From Vibrio crassostreae 9ZC13 (GTDB lineage Bacteria; Pseudomonadota; Gammaproteobacteria; Enterobacterales; Vibrionaceae): a DNA stretch of 64,000 bases. Numbering within the stretch: the first letter of the stretch is position 1; the number at the start of each line of letters is the position of its first letter. A program made the position numbers and the translations under genes. Positions 1-11,515 of the stretch are shown here, piece after piece. The stretch spans positions 41,111 through 105,110 of the forward strand of contig NZ_AJYZ02000040.1 in the NCBI RefSeq assembly GCF_000272045.2, written 5' to 3'. The notes beneath the pieces are model-generated. The model was not told the origin of the DNA. It saw only the letters and a list, made by a program, of their open reading frames with translations, and did not search any database.

Positions 1-31
1 TAAAAGTTTTAATTCTTTCGTGGAGAAAGAA

Positions 32-107
32 TGGTGGGTCGTGCAGGATTCGAACCTGCGACCAATTGATTAAAAGTCAACTGCTCTACCAACTGAGCTA
101 ACGACCC
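32..107 (-). tRNA. tRNA-Lys (TTT anticodon)
   Basis: Read on the minus strand this is a 76-nt cloverleaf that begins GGGTCGTTAGCTCAG and ends with an encoded CCA. The anticodon loop reads CTTTTAA, giving anticodon TTT (lysine). It lies two bases downstream of tRNA-Glu and is part of the 16S-23S spacer of the rRNA operon, so it is cut from the rRNA precursor. The 3' CCA is encoded in the DNA. Confidence 0.97.
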
Positions 108-109
108 AA

Positions 110-185
110 TGGTATCCCGTAGGGGAGTCGAACCCCTGTTACCGCCGTGAAAGGGCGGTGTCCTAGGCCTCTAGACGAACGGGAC
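110..185 (-). tRNA. tRNA-Glu (TTC anticodon)
   Basis: The minus strand gives a 76-nt tRNA with an encoded 3' CCA, T-arm GGTTCGA and anticodon loop CTTTCAC (anticodon TTC, glutamate). It is the first tRNA after 16S in this operon; spacer tRNA-Glu followed by tRNA-Lys is a common order in Vibrio rRNA operons. The acceptor stem GTCCCGT pairs with ACGGGAT, with one G-T pair. Confidence 0.97.
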
Positions 186-306
186 ACTGCAATTCATCTC
201 TACTTTAAAAGTAGAAACAAACTTCGAAGAACTTGGGAGTTCTTCATCTCTTTACTTTTCTAAACCTAATCAATCTGTGTGGGTACTCATCGTGTATATC
301 TTCGTA

Positions 307-1861
<1,555 letters not shown>

Positions 1862-2107
1862 AAGATTTTGTGACTCAACGAATACTGACTTCAAAACTAT
1901 TCTTTATAAATAAAGAGTGTAATTTTAAAGCTATTACCATTCCAACAGAATGGTAATGAATTGACTGTGCCGAATAACTACAAGTAGTTAAACGTATTGG
2001 TCACTCAGTTCATTGAAATCAATTTTGATTCCGAAGAATCTGTTTTATCTAACGATAAAACGTTTTGATATTCATCAACGAGTGCCCACACAGATTGATA
2101 GGTTTAA

Positions 2108-2120
2108 ATTGTTAAAGAGC
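2108..2120 (-). promoter_or_regulatory. rRNA leader boxA antitermination element
   Basis: On the minus strand GCTCTTTAACAAT matches the rrn boxA core, which recruits Nus factors to the rRNA antitermination complex. It sits about 250 nt upstream of mature 16S. The leader between promoter P2 and 16S (1862-2155) holds no gene and also contains the 5' side of the 16S processing stem. Confidence 0.85.
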
Positions 2121-2155
2121 TTTTCCTTTTTGAGCTTCGCTCAAATCGGACGGCC

Positions 2156-2183
2156 ATTTTAGCGATTTAAGTTTTAGTGTCAA
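2156..2183 (-). promoter_or_regulatory. rRNA operon promoter P2
   Basis: On the minus strand a perfect -35 TTGACA (complement 2178-2183) and a -10 TAAAAT (complement 2156-2161) are separated by 16 bp and followed by a GC-rich stretch. This is the expected arrangement for the second of the tandem rrn promoters, about 130 bp downstream of P1. Confidence 0.8.
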
Positions 2184-2283
2184 CCACTATTTTCAAAACT
2201 TTTTTCAAGCGCTTAGCTTGGCTAATTTGACCTGCTGATTCGTTTTGGTTTCTTACGAAGCCTTCCCGTTTCAACGAGGTCGC

Positions 2284-2345
2284 ATTATAGAGATTTCGAT
2301 CACACTGGCAAGCCCTTTTTGAAGTTTTTCTTACTTTTTTGATTG
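2284..2345 (-). promoter_or_regulatory. rRNA operon promoter P1 with UP element
   Basis: On the minus strand -35 TTGCCA (complement 2306-2311), a 16-bp spacer and a consensus -10 TATAAT (complement 2284-2289) are followed by a GC-rich discriminator GCGACCTC. Such a discriminator is typical of stringently controlled rrn P1 promoters. Upstream (2312-2345) is an A-tract-rich stretch suited to binding the RNA polymerase alpha C-terminal domain. P1 lies back to back with the yrdA leader. Confidence 0.88.
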
Positions 2346-2389
2346 TTCGAGCGTTTTTTGTTCAAAGCACCCCATTTTCACTAGTATTC

Positions 2390-2403
2390 CCCTTAATTAA
2401 GGG
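2390..2403. repeat. 14-bp palindrome upstream of yrdA
   Basis: CCCTTAATTAAGGG is a perfect palindrome. It is flanked by a GCACC/GGTGC pair (about 2368-2372 and 2409-2413), so the yrdA leader can fold as a nested hairpin just before the ribosome-binding site. Function unknown. Confidence 0.5.
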
Positions 2404-2431
2404 CTTAAGGTGCCTATATAAAGGAGGATTT

Positions 2432-2977
2432 ATGAGTTCAATGCGCAGTTATAAAGGAATATCCCCTCAGGTTGGACAAGGTGTCTATATAGATACAAGT
2501 TCGGTACTGGTTGGGGATATCAAAATCGGTGACGACTCTAGCGTGTGGCCTTTGGTTGCAGCTCGAGGAGATGTGAACCACATTCATATTGGAGATAGAA
2601 CGAATATCCAAGATGGTAGTGTCTTGCACGTCACCCATAAGAATGCTGAAAACCCTGACGGTTATCCTCTCTTAATAGGTAATGATGTCACTATCGGGCA
2701 TAAAGTAATGCTGCATGGCTGCACTATTGAGGATCGTGTACTTGTTGGTATGGGAGCGATCGTGTTGGATGGCGTGATTATCCAAAAAGAAGTGATGATT
2801 GGTGCTGGTAGCTTAGTGCCACCAAACAAGGTACTTGAAAGCGGTTACCTCTATGTAGGAAGCCCAGTAAAACAAGCTCGCCCATTAAATGATAAAGAGC
2901 GTGCCTTTCTACAGAAGTCTGCAGACAACTACGTTCAGAATAAAAATGACTATCTAGACTCTGTAATTTCAGTCTAA
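2432..2977 (+). CDS. yrdA: gamma-class carbonic anhydrase-like hexapeptide protein YrdA
   Basis: The 181-residue protein is a left-handed parallel beta-helix of the gamma-carbonic anhydrase type: hexapeptide repeats fill roughly residues 15-145 and a helical tail follows. His66, His90 and His95 sit where the family places its metal ligands, and the RGD-N motif (residues 46-49) is conserved. The start at 2432 is chosen because AAGGAGG lies just upstream; the frame is open back to 2339 but that extension has no family counterpart. Cytosolic; enzymatic activity of this subfamily is uncertain. The last 4 bp overlap the end of convergent yrdB. The yrdA-yrdB-aroE neighbourhood matches E. coli. Confidence 0.92.
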   Translation: MSSMRSYKGISPQVGQGVYIDTSSVLVGDIKIGDDSSVWPLVAARGDVNHIHIGDRTNIQDGSVLHVTHKNAENPDGYPLLIGNDVTIGHKVMLHGCTIEDRVLVGMGAIVLDGVIIQKEVMIGAGSLVPPNKVLESGYLYVGSPVKQARPLNDKERAFLQKSADNYVQNKNDYLDSVISV

Positions 2978-3243
2978 AGCGCTTTGATCTGAATCCGATT
3001 AGAGGAGTCATACTCCTCTTCTTCTATTAACTCTTCCGCTAGCTCTTCAATATCGAAACGTAACTCTGAAAAGATAACTAAAGCTTGATCGCCTTCTTCT
3101 ATATCTTTACCTGCCAATCGTGATAATTCCTCAATAGACATGACACATTCAATCAATGCGCCCGACTGTTGTGCTGGGAACGTGATTGTTCGGCTCTCTT
3201 CATCCCAATCTTGGATATCAGGAAATAGAATTGATTGATTCAT
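2974..3243 (-). CDS. yrdB: DUF1488 family protein, YrdB-like
   Basis: This 89-residue acidic protein begins MNQSILFPDIQDWDEE, which resembles E. coli YrdB (DUF1488) at the N-terminus. It occupies the same place, between yrdA and aroE. The C-terminal third is dominated by Glu and Asp. There is no signal peptide or membrane segment. No biochemical role is established. It lies 17 bp downstream of aroE and is probably the last gene of that transcript; its stop overlaps the convergent yrdA stop by 4 bp. Confidence 0.8.
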   Translation of the reverse strand: MNQSILFPDIQDWDEESRTITFPAQQSGALIECVMSIEELSRLAGKDIEEGDQALVIFSELRFDIEELAEELIEEEEYDSSNRIQIKAL

Positions 3244-3260
3244 TTTTTATAAACACCCCA

Positions 3261-4091
3261 TTACATCTCTAGATTTTTACGTAATTCTCTTAAAATCTGT
3301 TTTGTTCCCGGACGAAGACCACGCCAAAGCATAAAGCTTTCTGCTGCCTGCCCCACTAGCATACCCAAACCATCATAAGCAGCATGAACACCATTATCTA
3401 ATGCCCATTGATTGAATACCGTCGTTCCAGATCCATAAACCATGTCATAAACGGCGCTATTAGAATTGAAAATAACATCAGACACTTCAGGAAGCTGCCC
3501 GCTTAGACCAGATGAGGTAGAGTTAATAATGACATCAAAGCCTTCATTAACATCACTTAGCCCCATCCCCTTGATGTTGCCATGCGACGAAAACATCTCA
3601 GCCAGAAGTTCAGCCTTGGAGCTGGTTCGATTAGCGACCACCAGCTGTTGTGGCTTTTGGTCGAGAAGAGGTTGAATCACTCCTCTCGCAGCACCACCAG
3701 CGCCAAGAAGAAGAACACGTGCTCCTTTTAGCGTGACTTGATGTTGAAGCAGGTCTTGAACTAAGCCCTCACCATCGGTGTTATCACCAATGATCTCTCC
3801 ATCATCTAACTTCTTAAGGGTATTTACGGCACCAGCTAGTTCAGCTCTCTCAGTTAGGCGATTGGCTAACTGATAGGCATCTTCTTTAAAAGGCGCTGTG
3901 ACATTGCACCCTCGACCACCTTCGCTGAAAAAGGTTTTGGCAGCAGTGATAAATTGACCGTGCTCTGGCTGTAATGCTGTATAGGTAAGTTGTTGGCTGG
4001 TTTGGCGAGCAAATAATGTGTGAATGAATGGCGATTTGCTTTGCCCAATAGGATTACCGAAAACGGCATAACGATCTACTTGCTGTGTCAT
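3261..4091 (-). CDS. aroE: shikimate dehydrogenase (NADP+)
   Basis: AroE reduces 3-dehydroshikimate to shikimate in the common aromatic amino acid pathway. The 276-residue length is normal. The N-terminal substrate domain has the NPIGQSKSP motif (about residues 13-21), the VTAPFKE segment with the catalytic Lys near residue 69, and NTDGEG. The Rossmann domain has GAGGAARGV near residue 130 and the NADP-type NRTSSKA loop. The start is supported by AAGGAT upstream. A hairpin terminator (4114-4140) stands between hemF and aroE, so aroE may rely on readthrough or its own promoter. Confidence 0.97.
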   Translation of the reverse strand: MTQQVDRYAVFGNPIGQSKSPFIHTLFARQTSQQLTYTALQPEHGQFITAAKTFFSEGGRGCNVTAPFKEDAYQLANRLTERAELAGAVNTLKKLDDGEIIGDNTDGEGLVQDLLQHQVTLKGARVLLLGAGGAARGVIQPLLDQKPQQLVVANRTSSKAELLAEMFSSHGNIKGMGLSDVNEGFDVIINSTSSGLSGQLPEVSDVIFNSNSAVYDMVYGSGTTVFNQWALDNGVHAAYDGLGMLVGQAAESFMLWRGLRPGTKQILRELRKNLEM

Positions 4092-4113
4092 ATCCTTACC
4101 TAACAGAAATAAT

Positions 4114-4140
4114 AAAAAGGGTCATCTATATAGATGACCC
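4114..4140 (-). terminator. rho-independent terminator after hemF
   Basis: On the minus strand GGGTCATCTA/TAGATGACCC forms a 10-bp stem with almost no loop and is followed by TTTTTATT. It lies between the hemF stop (4169) and the aroE start (4091). Confidence 0.8.
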
Positions 4141-4168
4141 TATCACTATCCCTATAAGGAAGGAAGAA

Positions 4169-5675
<1,507 letters not shown>

Positions 5676-5770
5676 TAAGTCAGTTATCGAACTCGCTAAG
5701 TGTACAAATTATCATTCACTGTGACTAAAGCTATTTGTTTATAAAATGTATCAATTAACAACTTAGACTG

Positions 5771-5786
5771 ACGCAAACGTTTTCCT
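5771..5786 (+). promoter_or_regulatory. PurR operator upstream of purEK
   Basis: ACGCAAACGTTTTCCT matches every defined position of the PurR box ANGCAANCGNTTNCNT. It overlaps the -35 region of the purE promoter (-10 at 5803-5808), so binding of PurR with hypoxanthine or guanine would block transcription. Confidence 0.9.
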
Positions 5787-5808
5787 TAAGTAATTTTACC
5801 CGTATAAT
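5780..5808 (+). promoter_or_regulatory. purEK promoter
   Basis: A consensus -10 TATAAT lies at 5803-5808. At 17 bp upstream is only a weak -35 (TTTTCC), which overlaps the PurR box. The predicted start near 5815 leaves a leader of about 45 nt before the purE ribosome-binding site. Confidence 0.7.
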
Positions 5809-5858
5809 GCGCGCAAAATATCTAATCACTAATTAAATCGTACCTGAAGGAGTTTGAG

Positions 5859-6344
5859 ATGACTGTCGGTATTATCATGGGTTCTAAATCTGATTGGCCA
5901 ACAATGAAGCTAGCTGCAGAAATGTTGGATCAGTTTGGCGTGGCGTACGAAACAAAAGTGGTTTCTGCTCACCGCACACCTCAGTTGCTTGCAGACTACG
6001 CAACCAGTGCGAAAGAGCGCGGTATTAAAGTGATTATTGCTGGTGCTGGCGGTGCAGCGCACCTTCCGGGCATGGCTGCTGCTTTCACAAGCGTACCAGT
6101 TCTGGGTGTTCCAGTTCAGTCTAAAGCACTAAAAGGCATGGACTCTCTGCTTTCTATCGTGCAGATGCCAAAAGGCATCGCGGTAGGTACTCTGGCTATC
6201 GGTGAAGCTGGTGCAGCGAACGCTGGCATCCTAGCGGCACAAATCATTGGTACACACAATGAAGAAGTAATGGCAAAAGTAGAAGCGTTCCGCTCTGAAC
6301 AAACAGAAACGGTTCTGGCTAATCCAAACCCTGCAGAGGACTAA
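5859..6344 (+). CDS. purE: 5-(carboxyamino)imidazole ribonucleotide mutase
   Basis: PurE (class I) isomerises N5-CAIR to CAIR in purine synthesis. The 161-residue protein shows the signature GSKSDWPTM (residues 8-16), the catalytic SAHRTP loop (about residues 42-47), the [11 protein letters not shown] loop and [15 protein letters not shown] precedes the ATG. It is the first gene of a purEK operon under a PurR box, with purK 5 bp downstream. Confidence 0.98.
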   Translation: MTVGIIMGSKSDWPTMKLAAEMLDQFGVAYETKVVSAHRTPQLLADYATSAKERGIKVIIAGAGGAAHLPGMAAAFTSVPVLGVPVQSKALKGMDSLLSIVQMPKGIAVGTLAIGEAGAANAGILAAQIIGTHNEEVMAKVEAFRSEQTETVLANPNPAED

Positions 6345-6349
6345 TTTCC

Positions 6350-7480
6350 ATGCATGTTCTTGTGTTAGGCGCGGGCCAACTTGCTCGCATGATGTCCCTA
6401 GCTGGGGCACCGCTGAATATTGAAATTTCTGCTTTTGATGTTGGCAGCAAAAATATTGTTCACCCATTAACGCAAGCGATTCTAGGTAACGGCTTAGAAA
6501 ATGCGATTGAGCGTGCGGACGTCATTACTGCTGAATTCGAACATATTCCTCACGATGTACTTGAGGTGTGTGAACGCAGCGGTAAGTTCTTACCGACAAC
6601 AGAAGCAATCAAAGCTGGCGGTGACCGTCGTCTTGAAAAAGCCCTGTTAGACGAAGCGAACGTGAAAAATGCCAAATACTACGTGATCAACTCTCGCGAA
6701 GACTTTGACGCTGCGATCGCTCACGTTGGCTTACCAATGGTGTTGAAGAGCACACTTGGCGGCTACGACGGCAAGGGCCAATGGCGCTTAAAGACATTAG
6801 ACAATGTTGACGCGACTTGGGCAGAAATGGCTGAGTGCATTACCGCGACCGACAACCAAGCGATTGTGGCTGAAGAGTTTGTTCCGTTTGACCGCGAAGT
6901 ATCACTGGTTGGTGCTCGTGATACCAATGGCGAGGTTCAAGTGTATCCACTGGCTGAGAATGTTCACACCGACGGCGTGTTGAGCTTATCGACAGCGATT
7001 GATGACATTGAACTGCAAGAGCAAGCTAAAGCCATGTTCACTGCCATTGCTGAGCGTTTAGATTACGTTGGCGTGCTAGCACTTGAGTTCTTTGATGTTC
7101 AAGGTTCACTGCTTGTTAATGAGATTGCACCACGTGTTCATAACTCGGGCCACTGGACGCAACAAGGCGCAGAGACTTGTCAGTTTGAAAACCACCTACG
7201 TGCAGTGTGTGGCATGCCACTAGGTAGCACTAAACTGATTCGTCCAACCGCAATGATCAACATTCTTGGCGAAGATACTCTTCCTGAGGCTATTCTTGCT
7301 CAAGGTGGTTGTCATGTTCATTGGTATGGCAAAGAAAAGCGTGCAGGTCGCAAGATGGGTCACATTAACGTGAGCGCTGACTACAACGCAGAATTACAAA
7401 GAGCTTTGTGCTCATTGGCTGAGATTCTTGATAAGCAAGCCTACCCTGCTGTGCATGAGTTTGCTGAGCAGATGAAGTAA
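6350..7480 (+). CDS. purK: 5-(carboxyamino)imidazole ribonucleotide synthase
   Basis: PurK carboxylates AIR to N5-CAIR using ATP and bicarbonate, making the substrate for PurE. The 376 residues comprise an N-terminal Rossmann-like preATP-grasp domain ([10 protein letters not shown] at residues 6-15), an ATP-grasp domain with the [14 protein letters not shown] loop near residue 130, and a C-terminal domain; [13 protein letters not shown] carries metal and substrate contacts. A terminator follows at 7521-7551. Confidence 0.97.
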   Translation: MHVLVLGAGQLARMMSLAGAPLNIEISAFDVGSKNIVHPLTQAILGNGLENAIERADVITAEFEHIPHDVLEVCERSGKFLPTTEAIKAGGDRRLEKALLDEANVKNAKYYVINSREDFDAAIAHVGLPMVLKSTLGGYDGKGQWRLKTLDNVDATWAEMAECITATDNQAIVAEEFVPFDREVSLVGARDTNGEVQVYPLAENVHTDGVLSLSTAIDDIELQEQAKAMFTAIAERLDYVGVLALEFFDVQGSLLVNEIAPRVHNSGHWTQQGAETCQFENHLRAVCGMPLGSTKLIRPTAMINILGEDTLPEAILAQGGCHVHWYGKEKRAGRKMGHINVSADYNAELQRALCSLAEILDKQAYPAVHEFAEQMK

Positions 7481-7520
7481 GCCTACATTGGCTTATTGAT
7501 ATAAAAAGTTTATTGGATAC

Positions 7521-7551
7521 AAAAACGGCGCTCAGTGAGCGCCGTTTTTTT
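7521..7551. terminator. bidirectional terminator between purK and yrdD
   Basis: AAAAACGGCGCTC and GAGCGCCGTTTTTTT form a 13-bp stem with a 3-nt loop and U-tracts on both strands, serving convergent purK (+) and yrdD (-). Confidence 0.9.
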
Positions 7552-7568
7552 GTGTCTATAATATCGAG

Positions 7569-8138
7569 TTATTGAGATTGAATGTGGTGACACTTGCGAT
7601 CAGCGCATTGCTTCTTGGTACCACTGGCTGTTTTCTTCTCAAGTAACAACGGGAACTGGCACTGTTCACAACGACCTATAACAGGTGGCTGATTAACGGC
7701 GAACTTACACTTAGGGTAGTTATCACACGCATAGAAGGTTTTGCCATAGCGAGATTTACGCTCAACCAAGTGGCCTCGACCACACTCAGGGCAGGCAACA
7801 AGTGGCTGCTCTTCAGGTTGTTCTTTCGGTTGGTCCAAAGATTCGATGTGATTACACTCTGGATAACTGCTACAGCCAATGAACATCCCAAAGCGACCTT
7901 GCCTTAATACCAATTCGTTTTGGCATTTAGGACACGGAACGCCCAGCTCTTTCACCACATGACCATCATTTTGATGAAGAGGCTTGATGTAATCACAGCT
8001 CGGATACTGCTTACAGCCTAAAAATGGGCCGTGCTTACCATGGCGAAGCTGAAGCTCCCCACCACACTGTGGACATGGTTCATGCTCTAACGCATGTTCA
8101 TGTGCTGAAAAAAGCTGATTATCAATCTTACTACTCAT
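7569..8138 (-). CDS. yrdD: topoisomerase I-type zinc-ribbon DNA-binding protein (YrdD-like)
   Basis: The 189-residue protein is a string of four Cys4 zinc ribbons of the type found at the C-terminus of type IA topoisomerases: CPQCGG...CKQYPSC, CPKCQN...CSSYPEC, CPECGR...CDNYPKC and a last CEQCQ...CADRKC unit. No topoisomerase catalytic domain is present. Such stand-alone ribbon proteins are expected to bind single-stranded DNA or RNA; the cellular role is unknown. It ends the smg-side transcript (12 bp after smg). The synteny with smg and dprA matches E. coli yrdD. Confidence 0.9.
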   Translation of the reverse strand: MSSKIDNQLFSAHEHALEHEPCPQCGGELQLRHGKHGPFLGCKQYPSCDYIKPLHQNDGHVVKELGVPCPKCQNELVLRQGRFGMFIGCSSYPECNHIESLDQPKEQPEEQPLVACPECGRGHLVERKSRYGKTFYACDNYPKCKFAVNQPPVIGRCEQCQFPLLLEKKTASGTKKQCADRKCHHIQSQ

Positions 8139-8150
8139 GATAAGCCTGTA

Positions 8151-8627
8151 TTAATGCAAGATACCTTGCTCTTTGGTGTACAACAGCTCTTCCATTTGCG
8201 TGTAAGCACTTTCATTACCCGGTACATTGAACAGTACCATTAAGATAATCCACTTCAGATCATCCAACTCAAATTCATTGGTCTCTAACCCCATGACACG
8301 ATCAATCACCATTTCACGAATCTCTGTCGTGAGGACGTTGATCTGCTCAAGGAACAACAAGAAACCACGACACTCCATATTAATACGTGATATCTCTTTA
8401 CTTGTGTAAACACGCATCGAGGTATTAGAGCACATAGTAATCGCCGCTTGGTTATCGGTATCTTGCAGTGCAGCAAGGTCTTCTAACCAATGGAGAGCCT
8501 TATAAATATCATCTTGGTGAAACCCCGCTCGAAGAAGTTCATCTTCAAGTTCGTCTTGATCCACCTGCAATTCAGAATCGCTATGGATGTAGGTTTCAAA
8601 CAAGTACATCAGTATGTCCATCATCAT
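8151..8627 (-). CDS. smg: Smg family protein (DUF494)
   Basis: This 158-residue acidic protein matches E. coli Smg along its whole length, as I recall that sequence: [15 protein letters not shown] at the N-terminus, [11 protein letters not shown] in the middle and [12 protein letters not shown]...MEELLY at the end. No catalytic motif is visible and no function is established. The gene lies 3 bp after dprA and 12 bp before yrdD, so it is translated from the dprA transcript. Confidence 0.95.
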   Translation of the reverse strand: MMMDILMYLFETYIHSDSELQVDQDELEDELLRAGFHQDDIYKALHWLEDLAALQDTDNQAAITMCSNTSMRVYTSKEISRINMECRGFLLFLEQINVLTTEIREMVIDRVMGLETNEFELDDLKWIILMVLFNVPGNESAYTQMEELLYTKEQGILH

Positions 8628-8630
8628 AGC

Positions 8631-9743
8631 TTAGCCTCTCCCCTTTCGAATATAGCCACCGGAAACTGCAACAACATGCCCTGAGAGCTCAAGCTCTAAA
8701 AGCTGCATCATGACTTCATGCACAGGTATATGGGTTCTCTGTGCCAAAATATCAACGGGTGTCGCCTCTAATCCTACGTTAGCTAACAGCTGTGGAAATG
8801 GCAATTGTTCATTTTCACCCTCATTCGGCGTAGGTTCGAATAAGCTCGGCTGCTGATCTATAGACCAGTTTAACAGACTCTTTATTTCAATCAGAACATC
8901 TTGAGCATTTTGCACTAAACATGCTCCAGCTTTGATGAGACTGTTACCTCCGCGACTGGTTGGGCTATGAATAGAACCGGGCAGCGCAAACACTTCTCGA
9001 CCTTGCTCCATGGCATAGCGAGCGGTAATTAAAGAGCCACTCTTCTCAGCCGCTTCCACCACCAAGGTTCCTAACGACAAGCCACTTATAATACGGTTAC
9101 GACGGGGGAAATGTTCAGGTCTTGGTTTAGCACTCGGTCGAAACTCTGAAATCAGCGCTCCGTTCTCACAGATCCTCTCAGCTAGATTTCGGTGGCGGGC
9201 AGGATAAATGGAGTCCAAGCCAGACCCCAACACTGCAAAAGTTTCCCCTCTTTTATCTAGAGCACCATCATGAGCATAGCCATCGATACCTAAAGCTAAG
9301 CCACTGGTGACAATTAAACCGTTTTGGACAAACTCTTTGGCGAAGGACTTGGCGGTCTGCAGTCCTTCAATACTGGCATTGCGGCTGCCGACCATCGCGA
9401 TTTGAGGCTCGATCAGTTTTTCAACGTGACCTTTAACGAAAAGAACACTGGGCGCAGAGGCAATCTCATTAAGCAGTTTGGGATAATGTGGGCAACTCGG
9501 AGTCAGGATGTGATGGTTGGATTGTTTAGCTCGCCAAGCGAGACAAGCCTCTACCTCTCTTGGGGCCTGTTCTCTTAGATAGGAGATTTGTTTGGTTGAT
9601 AAACCCAATGCTTGCAGCTGTTGCCCTGAGTAACCAACAATATTTAAAGGAGAATCAACACTGAGTAGGCGAGCAAGACGCTTTCCACCCAGTTGCGGAA
9701 TAAAACTTAACGTTAACCAAGCGATCAGTTGCTCTTCATTCAC
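8631..9743 (-). CDS. dprA: DNA-processing protein DprA (Smf)
   Basis: DprA binds incoming single-stranded DNA and loads RecA during natural transformation, a process known in Vibrio. The 370 residues contain an N-terminal SAM/HhH-like region, a Rossmann-like DprA core with MVGSRNAS (about residue 116), SGLALGIDGYAHDGAL and NRIISGLS, and a C-terminal winged helix (about residues 310-370). The start overlaps the stop of the upstream LysM gene by 4 bp (ATGA), indicating translational coupling. comM in this window is a second competence gene, but the two are not linked. Confidence 0.96.
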   Translation of the reverse strand: MNEEQLIAWLTLSFIPQLGGKRLARLLSVDSPLNIVGYSGQQLQALGLSTKQISYLREQAPREVEACLAWRAKQSNHHILTPSCPHYPKLLNEIASAPSVLFVKGHVEKLIEPQIAMVGSRNASIEGLQTAKSFAKEFVQNGLIVTSGLALGIDGYAHDGALDKRGETFAVLGSGLDSIYPARHRNLAERICENGALISEFRPSAKPRPEHFPRRNRIISGLSLGTLVVEAAEKSGSLITARYAMEQGREVFALPGSIHSPTSRGGNSLIKAGACLVQNAQDVLIEIKSLLNWSIDQQPSLFEPTPNEGENEQLPFPQLLANVGLEATPVDILAQRTHIPVHEVMMQLLELELSGHVVAVSGGYIRKGRG

Positions 9744-10825
9744 TCGCTTCCCTCTTCTGTCACTGCAAGGTCCAAAGGCGATACCGCCACAATGTCATTA
9801 CTTACTGGCTTTGAACTTTGAGTGATCAACGCGAGGCTAAAATACTCATAAGGACGAATGACCATCAAGCTACCGAGCGAGGTACTTGGTAGCTGCACTT
9901 TATTACTCGCCGCAGACTCTTTATAGCTGTATTCACCCTGCTTACCAAACACCACAGCACCGCTTTCACTGAGGGTAAACATAGAACCTTGGCGAAGGTT
10001 ATCCTGTGAACCTTTGTTGATCACCACTACCTGATTCTTCGCGCTGTACTGGCTGCCATCTAATGAGCCCAAGATATTAGCAAACTGACCTGCCGCACTA
10101 GGTGCAGGATAAAACGTGGTAGAGAGCTTCACCTGATCAACACCAAGTTCTGGTAGCACAAGGTCATTAAGCAGCACCTCTTGCAGCTGAGTGTCTATCT
10201 GCAAGCTGCTGAACTCAGCATCCACCTCTTTTAAGCGCGCAGTGGCGACCAGTCGCAAAGAGGTAATACTCGCTTGGGGTTGCTGCCGTTGGTAGGTTTC
10301 AACTGCGCGGTAGATACCCCACTTCTGATGTTGTTGGTTACCTGAGATAAACAACCGGTCTGCACCCGATAAGAAACGTTTACCATCACTGGTTCCTAAT
10401 ACTCGTTGTGCCGATTCGATATCTTGCTGCTCTACCAAGCGATCAGACTGTAAATAAGGTAGAACCAGTCCCTCGTTGACGGTAGGTACTGCTTTCTTCT
10501 CAGAAACACGAATCTTAGGGCTGAGTTTGATAACAGGCTTGAGGCTCAAGACAGGTTCACCATTAATCCAAACCAACGACAGTTTGTCTCCGGGATAAAT
10601 AAGGTGAGGATTTTCTATCTCAGGGTTTACCTGCCATAACCTTGGCCACAACCACGGGCTATCAAGATACATCGCAGATATATCCCATAAGGTATCGCCC
10701 TTTACCACCACATACGCCTCAGGTGCGCCCTGCTTAATGGTTAAAGGTTGAGCGCTATTTTCAGCCGTAGCGGCGAACGAAAGCGAGGCACAAACAAGAG
10801 AAAAAATGGGAGAAAAATGACGCAT
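9740..10825 (-). CDS. secreted LysM-domain protein
   Basis: The 361-residue product starts with a signal peptide (hydrophobic stretch then AATAE near residue 20). A single LysM peptidoglycan-binding domain follows at roughly residues 37-86 (YVVVKGDTLWDIS ... PHLIYPGDKLSL), then a long region without recognisable domain. It is expected to be periplasmic and to touch peptidoglycan. It is the first gene of the LysM-dprA-smg-yrdD transcript and is divergent from def. I do not recognise a specific named function. Confidence 0.88.
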   Translation of the reverse strand: MRHFSPIFSLVCASLSFAATAENSAQPLTIKQGAPEAYVVVKGDTLWDISAMYLDSPWLWPRLWQVNPEIENPHLIYPGDKLSLVWINGEPVLSLKPVIKLSPKIRVSEKKAVPTVNEGLVLPYLQSDRLVEQQDIESAQRVLGTSDGKRFLSGADRLFISGNQQHQKWGIYRAVETYQRQQPQASITSLRLVATARLKEVDAEFSSLQIDTQLQEVLLNDLVLPELGVDQVKLSTTFYPAPSAAGQFANILGSLDGSQYSAKNQVVVINKGSQDNLRQGSMFTLSESGAVVFGKQGEYSYKESAASNKVQLPSTSLGSLMVIRPYEYFSLALITQSSKPVSNDIVAVSPLDLAVTEEGSE

Positions 10826-10965
10826 GACCTAGGTTCCTTGGTCTGAATATATGACATCTGATTTGAGAATTACCTTCAGGATGCTGTCATTTGACCTCTA
10901 AAATGTCTAGAATTGAGCCAACAAGGTTTAAGCTGTTTCGGCACAGTTCAATATTTCGAGTGTAT

Positions 10966-11478
10966 ATGTCTGTATTACAAGTATTAACATTACCAGATGA
11001 TCGTCTACGTACCGTGGCGAAACCGGTAAAAGAAGTTACCCCAGAGATTCAAAAGTTCGTTGATGACATGATTGAAACCATGTACGACGAAGAAGGTATC
11101 GGCCTTGCGGCAACGCAAGTAGATTTCCATCAACGCATCGTTGTTATCGATATTTCAGAAACACGTGATGAGCCAATGGTGCTTATCAACCCTGAAATTA
11201 CTGAGAAGCGCGGCGAAGATGGAATCGAAGAAGGCTGCCTATCTGTACCAGGCGCTCGAGCTCTAGTACCTCGCGCTGCAGAAGTAACGGTTAAAGCACT
11301 AGACCGTGACGGCAACGAATTCACATTCGACGCTGACGACCTTCTGGCTATCTGTGTTCAGCACGAACTTGACCACCTAGAAGGCAAGTTGTTTGTTGAT
11401 TACCTATCGCCACTAAAGCGTAAACGTATCCAAGATAAGCTAGCGAAGATTAAACGTTTCAACGAGAAACAAGGTTAA
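10966..11478 (+). CDS. def: peptide deformylase
   Basis: Def removes the N-formyl group from new proteins. The 170-residue product has the three class motifs: GIGLAATQV (about residues 44-52), EGCLSVPG and HELDHLEG, whose Cys and two His residues bind the metal. The frame is open from 10891, but the family start is [15 protein letters not shown] at 10966, so the 5' extension is leader. fmt follows 37 bp later, the conserved def-fmt pair. Confidence 0.97.
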   Translation: MSVLQVLTLPDDRLRTVAKPVKEVTPEIQKFVDDMIETMYDEEGIGLAATQVDFHQRIVVIDISETRDEPMVLINPEITEKRGEDGIEEGCLSVPGARALVPRAAEVTVKALDRDGNEFTFDADDLLAICVQHELDHLEGKLFVDYLSPLKRKRIQDKLAKIKRFNEKQG

Positions 11479-11515
11479 TAACCGCTGCTATTACTAAATT
11501 AGAAGGAAGCCTACC

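Noticed and set aside
2339..2431. 5' extension of yrdA by 31 codons
   Set aside because: It reads through the leader palindrome and ribosome-binding site and has no family counterpart.
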